Shown: positions 55,610 through 64,000 of the stretch, in pieces | Position numbering within the stretch: the stretch's first letter is position 1 | How the letters are laid out: each line of letters begins with the position of its first letter | Assembly: GCF_036885605.1 (NCBI RefSeq) | Contig: NZ_CP142523.1 | Coordinates: forward strand, 3,038,001-3,102,000 | DNA from: Janthinobacterium sp. TB1-E2 | GTDB lineage: Bacteria > Pseudomonadota > Gammaproteobacteria > Burkholderiales > Burkholderiaceae_D | Length of the DNA stretch: 64,000 nt | Direction of reading: 5' to 3' | The notes under the pieces: model-generated | Told to the model about the DNA's origin: nothing | Seen by the model: the letters and a program-made list of their open reading frames with translations, nothing else | Database searches by the model: none | Program-made: the position numbers and the translations under genes

Positions 55610-56734
55610 ATGAATATTGGCTCTTTGCTCAAATCGGGTCTGGCCGTCGCGCTACTGTGGGCGGTAGCCGATTCGGCTTTCGCGGTCAACTGCACTTACT
55701 CGAATGGGATCCAGCCGGCAATAGGCTACATGCCTTTGCAAGTGTCGGCGATCACCGTCGGGCGCGACGTGCCGGTGGGCACCGAGGTGTATCGCCAGAC
55801 ATTCAAAATGGCCTCCGGCCAGGCAGTGACACCGGACTGCTTGTATGCCCCGTTTCAAATGTTTACCGAGCTGACGGTAGACGCCAGCTTCGGCCTGGCC
55901 GCCTGGCCCAGCGGGACGTATGCCAATAAAGTCTACAAGACCAGTATTCCGGGGTTGGGGGTAGTCATGAATAGTCGGGGCGGTGTACTGCCAAGACGGA
56001 CCTCCACGCAGCCGAGCACCTGCACGCCGGGCCATCGCTGCCTGATTCCTTTTGAGGGGCCGTCCAATTTTGAATTGATATTGATCAAGCTGGGAGACGT
56101 GACTCCCGGGGTGTTGACAAACAGCTCATTGCCGACCGTCAGCCTGTACGGCAATTTCGGCGATGCCAGAGTGCTGGGCTTCCAGATAGGCATCACCGGC
56201 AGTCTCCAGATCGTCTCGCGGACCTGCAGCACGCCGGATGTCTCGGTGCCCATGGGCACGTATGCACCCAAAGATTTTAGCGGGATCAACAGCGCCACCG
56301 GCTGGAAGGATTTTTCCATACGCTTGAATGATTGCCCGGCGTTTCATGGAACGGTTAACAAGACCGCTGCAAGCTGGGAGTCGCAAAGCGGCAGCTCTCC
56401 GGGCGGCACGGGGACACCCGGAACGCGTGAAGTGAACAGCCTGCGCTATCGCATCGATCCCGTTCGCATGGCCATCAACGCAGGCAACGGCGTGCTGAGC
56501 CTCGACTCCGGTGCCGCCGGGCGTCCTCCCGCCGCCACCGGCATAGGCCTGCAGATAGCCACCCAGGCCAGTAACACGGTGCCGCTGGCAAGCTTGCAGA
56601 GCAGCGGCCTGACCCTGAGCTCCACCGAACGCAGTTATGTCATCGCGCTGCGCGCGCGCTACCTGCAGACGGGCAGCAAGGTGACGCCAGGTCCGGCAAA
56701 CGCATCGGCGACGTTCACGATGAGTTATGACTGA
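55610..56734 (+). CDS. Solitary fimbrial adhesin-like protein
   Basis: 374 aa. Signal peptide about 1-25 (SGLAVALLWAVADSAFA). Two-domain layout: an N-terminal ~200-residue receptor-type domain and a C-terminal type 1 pilin-like domain beginning around TCSTPDVSVPMGTYAPKDF, with LNDCP and a closing ASATFTMSYD, the penultimate-tyrosine-like beta-zipper motif used by pilus chaperones. Resembles FimH-type tip adhesins. No chaperone, usher or major pilin gene is in the window, so it must use a remote system or be idle. Confidence 0.8.
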   Translation: MNIGSLLKSGLAVALLWAVADSAFAVNCTYSNGIQPAIGYMPLQVSAITVGRDVPVGTEVYRQTFKMASGQAVTPDCLYAPFQMFTELTVDASFGLAAWPSGTYANKVYKTSIPGLGVVMNSRGGVLPRRTSTQPSTCTPGHRCLIPFEGPSNFELILIKLGDVTPGVLTNSSLPTVSLYGNFGDARVLGFQIGITGSLQIVSRTCSTPDVSVPMGTYAPKDFSGINSATGWKDFSIRLNDCPAFHGTVNKTAASWESQSGSSPGGTGTPGTREVNSLRYRIDPVRMAINAGNGVLSLDSGAAGRPPAATGIGLQIATQASNTVPLASLQSSGLTLSSTERSYVIALRARYLQTGSKVTPGPANASATFTMSYD

Positions 56735-56762
56735 CTTGTAGCCGTCCGGCGACGATTTATCG

Positions 56763-56850
56763 GACTGCCGCCTCCATCAGCAGCAATACCTGGCTTGTTA
56801 CGTCATTGGCGATGTGCTTTGGCCTGAAAATGTCGCCTGCAAAGGTACAC
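56763..56850. repeat. Scar combining 3' and 5' ends of an SDR gene
   Basis: 56763-56810 resembles the SDR 3' end at 54560-54608 (about three quarters identical). 56817-56850 resembles the SDR start region at 55275-55310, sharing the 16 bases CTTTGGCCTGAAAATG. The body of the gene is missing. This looks like a deletion remnant of a second SDR copy. Confidence 0.65.
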
Positions 56851-57703
56851 TGGCGACGGCTGACCACTCGCGCAGCAATTGTCCGAACGCTTCAGCCGCC
56901 GCCGTGGTGCTGGTGGCGCGCCAGACGAGCTGGAACTGGGCGGCGGGCAGGGCAGGCAAGCCATGCTGACCATCGATGATCACCATGCCCGGCTCCAAGT
57001 CGCTTTGCGGCATGGCCGTGATGGCCAATCCCGCCAGCACGGCGGCGCGCAAGCCCTGCTGGCTGGGCGAGGTGAACGCCACGCGCCAGTCCAGACCGGC
57101 GGCATCGAGGGCGTCGACGCCGACTTGCCGGTGCATGCACGGCGCGGGCGAAAACGCCAGCGGCAGCGGCAGCGCGCTGTCGTGCCGGAAATCCTGCGCC
57201 GCCGCCCAGACGAAGCGCGTGCGGCGCAGCACGGCTGCCTCATCTTGTCCGTCCGCGAGGGCCATGACGACGGCCAGGTCCAGCGCATCGGCAGCGACCA
57301 GTTTCTGCAAGTCAAGATAGGTGCCTACCGTGACATCCAGGCGCACGGCGGGAAACAGGTGCGCGAACTGCGCCAGCAGGGCGGGCAGGCGCGCGCCCAT
57401 GAAATTTTCCGGCACGCCAAAGCGCACGGCGCCGGCAATCGAGGAGCGCTGAAAGCGCCGCGCCAGCGCATCCTGCGCGGCCAGGATCTGCCGCGCGTGG
57501 CGCAGGAAATCTTCGCCGTCTTCCGTCAGGCGCAGGCTGCGTGTCGTGCGCACCAGCAGCGCGCTGCCCGCTTGCTCTTCCAGGCGGCGGATCTGGTGGC
57601 TGATGGCGGACTGGCTCAGGTGCAGCCGTTCGGCGGCGCGCGTAAAGCCGCCCGTGTCCGCTACGGCGACAAAGGCGCGCAGCAGGGCGGTATCGAAGTC
57701 CAT
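56798..57703 (-). CDS. LysR-family regulator of the adjacent MFS gene
   Basis: 301 aa. HTH with GGFTRAAERLHLSQSAISHQ and LVRTTRSLRLTEDGEDFL, then effector domain. The last ~15 residues (FSGQSTSPMT end) are read from the SDR scar, so the original C-terminus has been replaced. Divergent from the DHA2-type carrier at 57826 and its likely regulator. Confidence 0.9.
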   Translation of the reverse strand: MDFDTALLRAFVAVADTGGFTRAAERLHLSQSAISHQIRRLEEQAGSALLVRTTRSLRLTEDGEDFLRHARQILAAQDALARRFQRSSIAGAVRFGVPENFMGARLPALLAQFAHLFPAVRLDVTVGTYLDLQKLVAADALDLAVVMALADGQDEAAVLRRTRFVWAAAQDFRHDSALPLPLAFSPAPCMHRQVGVDALDAAGLDWRVAFTSPSQQGLRAAVLAGLAITAMPQSDLEPGMVIIDGQHGLPALPAAQFQLVWRATSTTAAAEAFGQLLREWSAVASVPLQATFSGQSTSPMT

Positions 57704-57719
57704 GGGTGACGCTCCTGCG

Positions 57720-57738
57720 ATTCATGATGAAAATGAAT
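57720..57738. promoter_or_regulatory. Inverted repeat between LysR and MFS genes
   Basis: ATTCAT-N7-ATGAAT, a 6-bp perfect inverted repeat in the 122-bp divergent region, followed by AT-rich sequence suited to promoters. Fits a LysR-type operator. Confidence 0.4.
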
Positions 57739-57825
57739 GAATTGTACAAAATTTTATCATTTCCCTCATGAGTCGAGCTTTTCTAGAATGGCCGCTTGCA
57801 GTGCCCCGGCACCACGCATCCCTCC

Positions 57826-59367
57826 ATGACTACCGAAAGCAAAGCTTCGATGCACCTGACTACTTCGCAACAAAACGTACTCACCCTGGCCGCCGTCTGC
57901 CTGGCCTCGCTCATGTTTGGCTTGGAAATTTCCAGCGTGCCCGTGATCCTGCCCACCCTGGAAACCGTGCTGCATGGCGACTTCAAGGACTTGCAATGGA
58001 TCATGAACGCCTACACCCTAGCCTGCACCACCGTGCTGATGGCCACGGGCACCCTGGCCGACCGCTATGGCCGCAAGCGCTTGCTGCTCGCCAGCCTGAT
58101 CCTGTTCGGCCTCAGTTCGCTGGCATGCGGCTGGGCCGGCAGCACGGGCGTGCTGATCGCCGCGCGCGCGCTGCAGGGCATGGCTGGCGGCGCCATGCTG
58201 ATTTGCCAGGTGGCCGTGCTGTCGCAGCAGTTTCCGGACGGCGCCGCGCGGGGCCGGGCGTTTGGCGCCTGGGGCATCGTGTTTGGCCTGGGCCTGGGCT
58301 TCGGTCCCATCATCGGCGCGGCCATCGTCGCGCTGTCAAACTGGCAGTGGGTATTTCTCGTACACGGACCTTTGGCGCTGGCGGCGTTGCTGCTGGTGAC
58401 GCTGGGCGTGAGCGAATCGCGCGACCCGCAGCGGCGCAAGCTGGACGTGGCCGGCATCGCCACCCTGTCGCTGGGCGTGTTCAGCCTGGCCTGGTGCCTG
58501 ACGCAGGGGCCGGCGCTGGGGTTCGGTGATCCGCGCAGCGTGGCCAGCCTGGCCGTGGCGCTGATCAGTCTGATGCTGTTTGTCATGATCGAACGGCGCC
58601 AGGCCGAACCGATGATCGACTTTGCCGTGTTCCGCATCCGCCGTTTCTCGGGAGCGCTGCTCGGTTCGGCGGGCATGAACTGCAGTTTCTGGCCGTTCAT
58701 GATTTATCTGCCCCTGTACGTGCAGTATGGCCTCGGCTACAGCAGCCTGGACACGGGCCTGACCTTGCTGGCCTACACCTTGCCCACCTTGCTCGTGCCG
58801 CCGCTGGCCGAGCGCCTGGCGCTGCGCTACCGGGCCGATGCCGTCATTCCTGCCGGCTTGCTGGTCATCGGCGTGGGTTTTTTGCTGATGCTGTGGGGCA
58901 GCCGTGTGGATGCCGCCAGCTGGCTGACGATCCTGCCCGGCTGCCTGCTGGCGGGCACGGGCCTGGGCCTGACTAACACGCCCGTCACCAATACGACGAC
59001 GGGCGCCGTACCGGGCGAACGGGCCGGCATGGCTTCCAGCATCGACATCAGCGCGCGCATGATCAGCCTGTCGGTGAATATCGCGCTGATGGGCTGTATT
59101 CTCGTCGCAGCCATCCAGTCCGCCTTGCGGATGCAGTTGCCCGGCGGACTGGACGCGGCCACCTTGCGCGCCATGGCGGAAGGCTTGTCGGTAGGCAAGG
59201 GCGCCGGCGCACTGCCGGCCGGCGTGGCGAAGCTGGCGCTGGCGCAGGGATTTGGCGCCGTGATGCTGTATGGCGGCGTGGCCGCCTGCCTGTTCGCCGT
59301 GGCCAGCTGGCTGGTGTTTGGCGCCGGACGGACGCGGCATGCAGCCGGGCTGCCAGTGAGGGAATAG
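57826..59367 (+). CDS. DHA2-family MFS drug transporter
   Basis: 513 aa from ATG 57826; ATG 57850 is a possible alternative. About 14 TM helices, as in EmrB/QacA. MFGLEISSVPVILPTLETVL in helix 1, motif A TLADRYGRKRLLLA, and motif C-like AWGIVFGLGLGFGPIIGAAI. Probable proton-driven export of organic compounds. Controlled by the divergent LysR. Confidence 0.9.
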   Translation: MTTESKASMHLTTSQQNVLTLAAVCLASLMFGLEISSVPVILPTLETVLHGDFKDLQWIMNAYTLACTTVLMATGTLADRYGRKRLLLASLILFGLSSLACGWAGSTGVLIAARALQGMAGGAMLICQVAVLSQQFPDGAARGRAFGAWGIVFGLGLGFGPIIGAAIVALSNWQWVFLVHGPLALAALLLVTLGVSESRDPQRRKLDVAGIATLSLGVFSLAWCLTQGPALGFGDPRSVASLAVALISLMLFVMIERRQAEPMIDFAVFRIRRFSGALLGSAGMNCSFWPFMIYLPLYVQYGLGYSSLDTGLTLLAYTLPTLLVPPLAERLALRYRADAVIPAGLLVIGVGFLLMLWGSRVDAASWLTILPGCLLAGTGLGLTNTPVTNTTTGAVPGERAGMASSIDISARMISLSVNIALMGCILVAAIQSALRMQLPGGLDAATLRAMAEGLSVGKGAGALPAGVAKLALAQGFGAVMLYGGVAACLFAVASWLVFGAGRTRHAAGLPVRE

Positions 59368-59428
59368 CCAGGACGCTATAATCTGGGCACGTTGACAAGT
59401 CTTGCTCAACGTTATTACGAGGCCGCCC

Positions 59429-60223
59429 ATGCATAAACTGATTTCCGAACTCACCCGCCTGTACCTGTTCGAGGAACAGCAGCAATACATCGATGCGGAG
59501 GGCGGCGCGCAGCCGCTGACGCCGGCCGTGCTGGCGCGCCATCTGTCGGGCGAGCAGACGGTGGCCGTGCAACTCGTGACCGAGAGCGGCCTGACGCGCG
59601 CGCTGGTGCTGGAGTTTGGCGGCAAGGGCGGCGGCGAAGCGCACTGGAGCGCGCTGTGCACGATCGCCAATGCCGTGCAGCACGAGCTGGACTTGCCGGC
59701 GCCCGCCGTCAGCATCTCGGGCAGTGCATTCCAGCTGTGGCTGTCGCTGGCCACGCCCGTACCCGTCGCGCAGGCGCGCCAATTCGTCCAATTGCTGCGC
59801 TCGACTTTCCTGCCAGCATCGACCGACATCCTCTCTATCGCGCCGCCAGACTACGTGGAACAGGCGGCGCTGCCGCCGTGCCTGCAGCCAACGGGCAAGT
59901 GGGCCGCCTTCATCCACCCCAGCATGGGCGCCGCCTTTGTCGATGAGCCTGGCCTGGACATGCCGCCGCCGCCCGCCGCCCAGCTGGGTTTCCTGGAAAG
60001 CTTGCGCAGCATCACCCCGGGACAATTCGCGCAAGCGCTGGCCAAGCTGCAGGGGCATGCGGGCCTGCTTGACGCCGTGCCCGCTCCAGTCGCCGTCACA
60101 TTGCCAGTGGCAACATCCGCCGCTGCGCCGGGCTTGCTGCTGCAGGACGCCAGCCTGGAAGACATCGTGCGCTGGCTGCATGCGCGTAATATCGAACCGA
60201 CGTTCCGGCACCGGCTGCCGTAG
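59429..60223 (+). CDS. Protein of unknown function with possible primase-like fold
   Basis: 264 aa, ACGAGG ribosome binding site. Opening HKLISELTRLYLFEEQQQYI, then a core with RALVLEFGGKGG, ALCTIANAVQHELDLPAPA and VSISGSAFQLWLSLATPVPV, followed by ARQFVQLLRSTFLP. The order of strand-helix-(S-G-x-FQLW)-helix is reminiscent of archaeo-eukaryotic primase-like domains, but the acidic metal ligands are not evident. A Pro/Ala-rich linker and small C-terminal helical piece follow. I do not claim a function. Confidence 0.75.
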   Translation: MHKLISELTRLYLFEEQQQYIDAEGGAQPLTPAVLARHLSGEQTVAVQLVTESGLTRALVLEFGGKGGGEAHWSALCTIANAVQHELDLPAPAVSISGSAFQLWLSLATPVPVAQARQFVQLLRSTFLPASTDILSIAPPDYVEQAALPPCLQPTGKWAAFIHPSMGAAFVDEPGLDMPPPPAAQLGFLESLRSITPGQFAQALAKLQGHAGLLDAVPAPVAVTLPVATSAAAPGLLLQDASLEDIVRWLHARNIEPTFRHRLP

Positions 60224-60276
60224 CGGGGCGCTCCTTATCCCTTATTTCAAGCTAAGTTAGACACCCAGGAGGCAAC

Positions 60277-60726
60277 ATGACAGTCAAGCGCATGGACAAC
60301 GTCGGCATCGTGGTAGAAGACATCGATGCCGCCATTGCATTCTTCACCGAACTTGGTCTCGTTCTCGAAGGGCGTGCCCCGATTGAAGGAGAATGGGCAG
60401 ATGGCGTCACCGGACTGCACGGCATGCGCGTCGAGATTGCCATGATGCGTACGCCGGACGGTCACAGCCGTCTGGAATTATCCCGTTTCCTCGCGCCGCC
60501 CGTGGTCGCCGATCACCGCAACGCCCCAGTGAACGCGCTCGGCTACCTGCGCGTCATGTTTACCGTCGAGAATATCGACGATACGCTCGTCCGGCTCGTC
60601 AAACGCGGCGCGAAGCTGGTCGGCGAAGTAGTCCAGTACGAAAACATGTACCGGCTCTGCTATATTCGTGGTCCGGAAGGAATCCTCATCGGGCTTGCCG
60701 AACAGCTCGTGCAGAAAACGTCCTGA
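60277..60726 (+). CDS. VOC/glyoxalase-family protein
   Basis: 149 aa, AGGAGG ribosome binding site. Paired beta-alpha-beta-beta-beta modules: MDNVGIVVEDIDAAIAFFTELG, RLELSRFLAPP, YLRVMFTVENIDDTLVRLVK, and GPEGILIGLAEQL. Metal-binding glyoxalase/dioxygenase-like fold; substrate unknown. Stands alone. Confidence 0.88.
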   Translation: MTVKRMDNVGIVVEDIDAAIAFFTELGLVLEGRAPIEGEWADGVTGLHGMRVEIAMMRTPDGHSRLELSRFLAPPVVADHRNAPVNALGYLRVMFTVENIDDTLVRLVKRGAKLVGEVVQYENMYRLCYIRGPEGILIGLAEQLVQKTS

Positions 60727-60835
60727 GGGAATCCCGCCGGATCGGCGTCTAGCCCGTTAGTGAAACGACGGCAGCCGGCCAGCAGCAGTCGTTGAATATC
60801 CAATCAATCTTGTGCAAAAAACTGGGAGAACTACA

Positions 60836-61276
60836 TTGGGAGTAATTGCAGACTTCTTTATCGCCGGTCCAGCCGAGGCCATCCGATATGCAAATCGGAT
60901 TGAAGAACCTGACGAGGGCGAGGAAATTGCGCTTTTGTTGAATCCGGTCCAATTCAATGGCATCACGGACCTGGAAATCGGTACTCTTTGGGCCATTTTG
61001 GAAAGCAGGGAGTGGGATATAGAAAAACACATGCCTGAAGACATCTACGTTGAGGAGGACGGCGAGTCCTGGCTGCACCGATTTCCGGACGAACTGACAA
61101 GCCTTCTTGCAAATTCAAATGCGGACGGGTTGGAGAGCGCATCGGAGCAATGGGCAAAAACTGAAGAGATGGAGTGCGATGCAGCAGATTTGCGGCCGCT
61201 ATTAAAGGATTTGCAATCGCTCGCACGGCAAGCCGCCACCACGGGACAGTCCATTTATCTTTGGGGCTGTCTCTAA
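60836..61276 (+). CDS. Conserved hypothetical DUF1877-like protein
   Basis: 146 aa from TTG 60836, chosen because GGGAGA precedes it by 7 bases and the family begins MGxIADF. Features: GVIADFFIAGPAEAIRYANR, DLEIGTLWAILESREWDIE and a C-terminal GQSIYLWGCL. Cytosolic and acidic. Function unknown; more distantly, such proteins appear near toxin loci. More AT-rich than neighbours. Confidence 0.7.
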   Translation: MGVIADFFIAGPAEAIRYANRIEEPDEGEEIALLLNPVQFNGITDLEIGTLWAILESREWDIEKHMPEDIYVEEDGESWLHRFPDELTSLLANSNADGLESASEQWAKTEEMECDAADLRPLLKDLQSLARQAATTGQSIYLWGCL

Positions 61277-61424
61277 GGCTACTTCGTGGCAAGCGTATCA
61301 TCGCTGAAAGGTCCGCTTCGCGGCTGAAGCGGATACTGCAATGCCGTCGCAGCGTCTAGCCAAGACGGCATGCGACCAAGGGCTTCCTTGTCCTGGCCGC
61401 CCGCATGTCAGCGGCGTGCTGAAA

Positions 61425-62486
61425 TCAGCGCGCCATTTCCCTGGCCAAAGTCAACATCAATTCCTCCGCCCCCATTTCCCGCGCCAGCGGCGCGCCCTGG
61501 CCAGCCCATTGCGCGGCGAACTCGCTGTTGCCGTGCTGGCTGGCCAGCGCGTTCAATTGTTTGGCGGCATCGTAGGCGACGGGGTAGTCGGCTGGCGGCG
61601 GGCTGCCTGGCGCTTCGCCGTAGTCGATCAAGCGGTTCACCATGCCGCGCGCCAGGCGGCCCGAGAGCACGCAGGTCAGGCGCGTGGCCGATGCCCGCTC
61701 GCTTTTCAGGTTGGCGCGGTAGCCTGCATTGGCCGACGATTCCGGGCATAGCACGAAGGCCGTGCCCAGCTGGGCGGCCGCCGCGCCCAGGTCCAGCGCG
61801 GCGTGGATGCCTTGCCCATCCATGATGCCGCCGGCGGCGATGAGGGGCAGGGCGGTGCGGCCCGCCAGCAGGCGCAGCAGCACGCTGGTGCTGTGGCGCT
61901 CGTCCGGCGCTTGCGGGTCGAAGACGCCGCGATGGCCGCCCGCTTCCACGCCTTGCGCCACGATGGCGTCGACGCCGGCCTGTTCGATCAGGGCCGCCTC
62001 GCGCAGATTGGTGGCCGTGGCCATGGTGTAGATGCCGGCCTGACGCAGGGCCTGGACTTGCTGCGGTGTCGGCAAGCCGAAATGGAAGCTGACGACGGCG
62101 GGCCGCTGTTCCAGCAACAGATCGAATGTCGCGTCATTGCCGATGAACGTTGCGTAGATTTCGTCCAGTTCCACGGGCACGCTTGCCCCCAGCTCCGCAA
62201 ACAGGGGCGCCAGATGGGCCAGCCAGGCCGCTTCGCGCCGCGCATCCCGCACGGCCGGCGCATGGCAAAACACATTGATATTGAAGGGCCCATCCGTCAG
62301 CGCACGGGTGTCCATGATCACCTGACGCGCCTGCGCCACCGTGCCCGCGCCGATGGCCAGCGAACCGAGGCCGCCCGCGTTCGAGACGGCGGCGGCCATG
62401 CGCGGCGTGGAGACGCCGGCCATCGGCGCCTGGATGATGGGCAGTTGCAAGCCGAGACGGTCGAGGAAGGGCTGGATTGAAGTCAT
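61425..62486 (-). CDS. Nitronate monooxygenase (2-nitropropane dioxygenase family)
   Basis: 353 aa FMN TIM barrel. [20 protein letters not shown], catalytic-His region [17 protein letters not shown], and FMN phosphate loops [20 protein letters not shown] and [13 protein letters not shown]. Oxidises alkyl nitronates such as propionate-3-nitronate. Divergent from a LysR gene that probably controls it. Confidence 0.92.
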   Translation of the reverse strand: MTSIQPFLDRLGLQLPIIQAPMAGVSTPRMAAAVSNAGGLGSLAIGAGTVAQARQVIMDTRALTDGPFNINVFCHAPAVRDARREAAWLAHLAPLFAELGASVPVELDEIYATFIGNDATFDLLLEQRPAVVSFHFGLPTPQQVQALRQAGIYTMATATNLREAALIEQAGVDAIVAQGVEAGGHRGVFDPQAPDERHSTSVLLRLLAGRTALPLIAAGGIMDGQGIHAALDLGAAAAQLGTAFVLCPESSANAGYRANLKSERASATRLTCVLSGRLARGMVNRLIDYGEAPGSPPPADYPVAYDAAKQLNALASQHGNSEFAAQWAGQGAPLAREMGAEELMLTLAREMAR

Positions 62487-62573
62487 GATGTTTCCTTCAT
62501 GAAGTTGAGGATGCTGCGTTCAATTCGTATTTTGAGAATATAATAGCATAATCATTTTCAAATGGAGAATACG

Positions 62574-63446
62574 ATGGAGTTGGAATCATTGCGGATTTTT
62601 TGCTCTGTCGCCAGTGAGCTGAGCGTCACCCAGGCCGCAGCCAGGTTGGGCCGTGCGCCATCCAGCGTCACCACGCGCCTCCAGCAGCTGGAAGCCGATA
62701 TCGGCGCCGAATTGTTCGTGCGCACCAATAAACGCATGGCCCTGACGGCGGCCGGCGAGCGCTTTCTCGAGTATGCGCAGCGTTTGCTGGCGCTGGCGGA
62801 AGAAGCGCGGCACGTCGTCACGGGCGGGCGCGAGGGCGGCACCTTGCGCGTCGGCAGCATGGAAAGCACGGCGGCCAGCCGCTTGCCGGCCCTGCTGGCC
62901 GCATATCACGCCCGCCATCCGGCCACGCGCCTGGCGCTGAGCACGGGGCCGTCGCGCCCCCTGATCGAGCAGGTGCGCACGGGCTTGCTCGACTGCGCTT
63001 TCGTCGCCTTGCCGCCCGCGTTCGGAGGCGCCGCCGCATTGGAAGAGCTGGGCCTGGCATCGATGCCCGTGTGGCGCGAGGAACTGTGTTTGCTGCTGCC
63101 GGCCAGCGAAGGGCAGGCGCGCAGCGCCATGGACGTGCGTACGCGCTCGTTGGCGGCGTTCCCGCAGGGCTGCACCTACCGCGGCATCGCCGAAGAGCTG
63201 CTGGGCGTGGCCGGCAGCACGCAATGGCAGGTGCAGGAGCTGAGTTCGTATCACACCATGATCGCCTGCGTGGCGGCCGGCGCCTGCGTGACCCTGCTGC
63301 CGGCCAGCGTGCTGGCGCTGTCGGACGCGCCTGCCACCTTGACAACCTTGCCCGCAGGGCAGATTGACACCGTGCTGGTGTGGCGCGCCGGATTCGACGT
63401 GCCCGCCTTTCAGCATTTGCTGGTGCAGCTCGGCGAGGCGCCGTGA
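62574..63446 (+). CDS. LysR-family regulator
   Basis: 290 aa from ATG 62574, preferred over ATG 62562 because GGAGAA lies between them at correct spacing. HTH with LSVTQAAARLGRAPSSVTTR, NKRMALTAAGERFLEY, then effector domain. Divergent from nitronate monooxygenase; the 87-bp gap includes TATAAT at 62539-62544. Its stop overlaps the MFS start by 4 bp. Confidence 0.92.
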   Translation: MELESLRIFCSVASELSVTQAAARLGRAPSSVTTRLQQLEADIGAELFVRTNKRMALTAAGERFLEYAQRLLALAEEARHVVTGGREGGTLRVGSMESTAASRLPALLAAYHARHPATRLALSTGPSRPLIEQVRTGLLDCAFVALPPAFGGAAALEELGLASMPVWREELCLLLPASEGQARSAMDVRTRSLAAFPQGCTYRGIAEELLGVAGSTQWQVQELSSYHTMIACVAAGACVTLLPASVLALSDAPATLTTLPAGQIDTVLVWRAGFDVPAFQHLLVQLGEAP

Positions 63447-64000
63447 ACGCGCCTGCCAGGCTGCGCGCGGCCATCGCCGCGGCGGTCGTCCTCGCCATCG
63501 GCATGGGTTTCGGCCGCTTCGCCTTCACGGCCATCTACCCGCACATGGTGGGGGAAGGCGTGTTGAGCTTGCGCGACGGCAGCCTGGCCGCCTCGGCCAA
63601 CTATGCCGGTTACTTGCTGGGCGCCATCCTGGCCATGCGCGCGCGGGCGCACAACGCGCACCGGCTGAGCCTGTGGTCGGTGGCCGGCACGGCGCTGTGC
63701 CTGGGCGTGCTGGCCTTGACTATGCCCGTCTGGCTCATCGTGACGGTGCGCGGCGTGGCGGGCGTGTTCAGCGCCCTGGCCATGGTGGCCGCCTCATTAT
63801 GGTTGCTGGTGCAGCGCCGGCAGGCGCGCGGCGCGCCGCTGCTGTACGCGGGGGTGGGCGCCGGCATCGCCGTGTCGGCCGAATTGCTGGTGCTGGCGTC
63901 GCACCTGGGCTGGCACAGCGCCGGCATGTGGTTGCTGCTGGCCGGCGTCACCGTGCTGACGGGGCTGGCGGCCGCGCCCGCCATTGCCGCCAGCGGCCAG
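63443..64000 (+). CDS. YbfB/YjiJ-type MFS transporter (3' partial)
   Basis: Starts with GTG 63443 within the LysR stop (GTGA) and remains open to the window edge, 186 codons. Hydrophobic helices starting AAIAAAVVLAIGMGFGRFAF, with the helix-1 G-R-F-x-F pattern of the YbfB/YjiJ branch, as in the carrier at 19549-20748. Probably in one operon with the LysR gene. Substrate unknown. Confidence 0.85.
   Translation, partial: MNAPARLRAAIAAAVVLAIGMGFGRFAFTAIYPHMVGEGVLSLRDGSLAASANYAGYLLGAILAMRARAHNAHRLSLWSVAGTALCLGVLALTMPVWLIVTVRGVAGVFSALAMVAASLWLLVQRRQARGAPLLYAGVGAGIAVSAELLVLASHLGWHSAGMWLLLAGVTVLTGLAAAPAIAASGQ

Noticed and set aside
63410..63984. Minus-strand frames opposite the terminal MFS gene
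   Set aside because: The plus strand encodes a recognisable MFS N-terminus coupled to the LysR stop.

Overview
The window is GC-rich, dense proteobacterial chromosome. The gene families (an AdeRS/AdeABC-type RND locus, LodA/LodB, many LysR regulators, orphan type VI secretion cassettes, a giant two-partner-secretion adhesin and RAYT transposase elements) suggest a betaproteobacterium of the Oxalobacteraceae (Janthinobacterium/Duganella/Massilia type). This assignment is inferred from gene content and base composition; there is no rRNA gene in the window. No tRNA, rRNA or CRISPR array was seen.

1-18.9 kb is a competition locus. A 15.2-kb CdiA/FHA-like gene, whose 5' end lies outside the window, begins with three near-identical DNA units of exactly 2,034 bp. 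It runs through a low-complexity stretch and FHA-2-like repeats to a C-terminal domain with a class-3-lipase-like Ser/Asp/His set. A small AT-rich YezG/DUF600-like gene follows as candidate immunity gene. Next comes a mosaic: a duplicated 3' fragment of an ankyrin gene, a RAYT transposase with REP-like ends, an orphan toxin tail with candidate immunity gene, a decayed second RAYT, and then the intact ankyrin gene.

19-30 kb is mostly chromosomal housekeeping and accessory metabolism: a cupin, a YbfB/YjiJ-type MFS carrier, the LodB/LodA quinoprotein oxidase pair, a divergent QseB/QseC-like two-component system, a nitroreductase, an aldo/keto reductase and a LysR regulator.

30-42.5 kb carries an AdeRS-like two-component system divergent from a complete RND tripartite pump, an orphan Hcp plus DUF6150 pair, a duplicated DUF4394 lipoprotein, an ArsB arsenite carrier, and a NemR/NemA-like pair (TetR regulator and Old Yellow Enzyme). 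The last pair shares two identical operators.

42.5-52 kb holds small metabolic and hypothetical genes: an NTF2-like protein, a Rossmann protein, a GNAT-flavin reductase fusion, a UGT-like glycosyltransferase, a DUF2145 pair, an HDOD protein, two flavin enzymes and a beta-class GST.

52-57 kb is a second mosaic. A compact type VI cassette (PAAR, Tae4 amidase, small two-helix membrane protein, all overlapping by 4 bp) sits between a decayed LysR gene and a decayed MFS gene, and is bracketed by 25-bp near-identical repeats. A solitary fimbrial adhesin follows, flanked by scraps of an SDR gene. 57-64 kb has a LysR/DHA2-MFS pair, several small enzymes, a nitronate monooxygenase divergent from a LysR regulator, and an MFS gene cut by the window edge.
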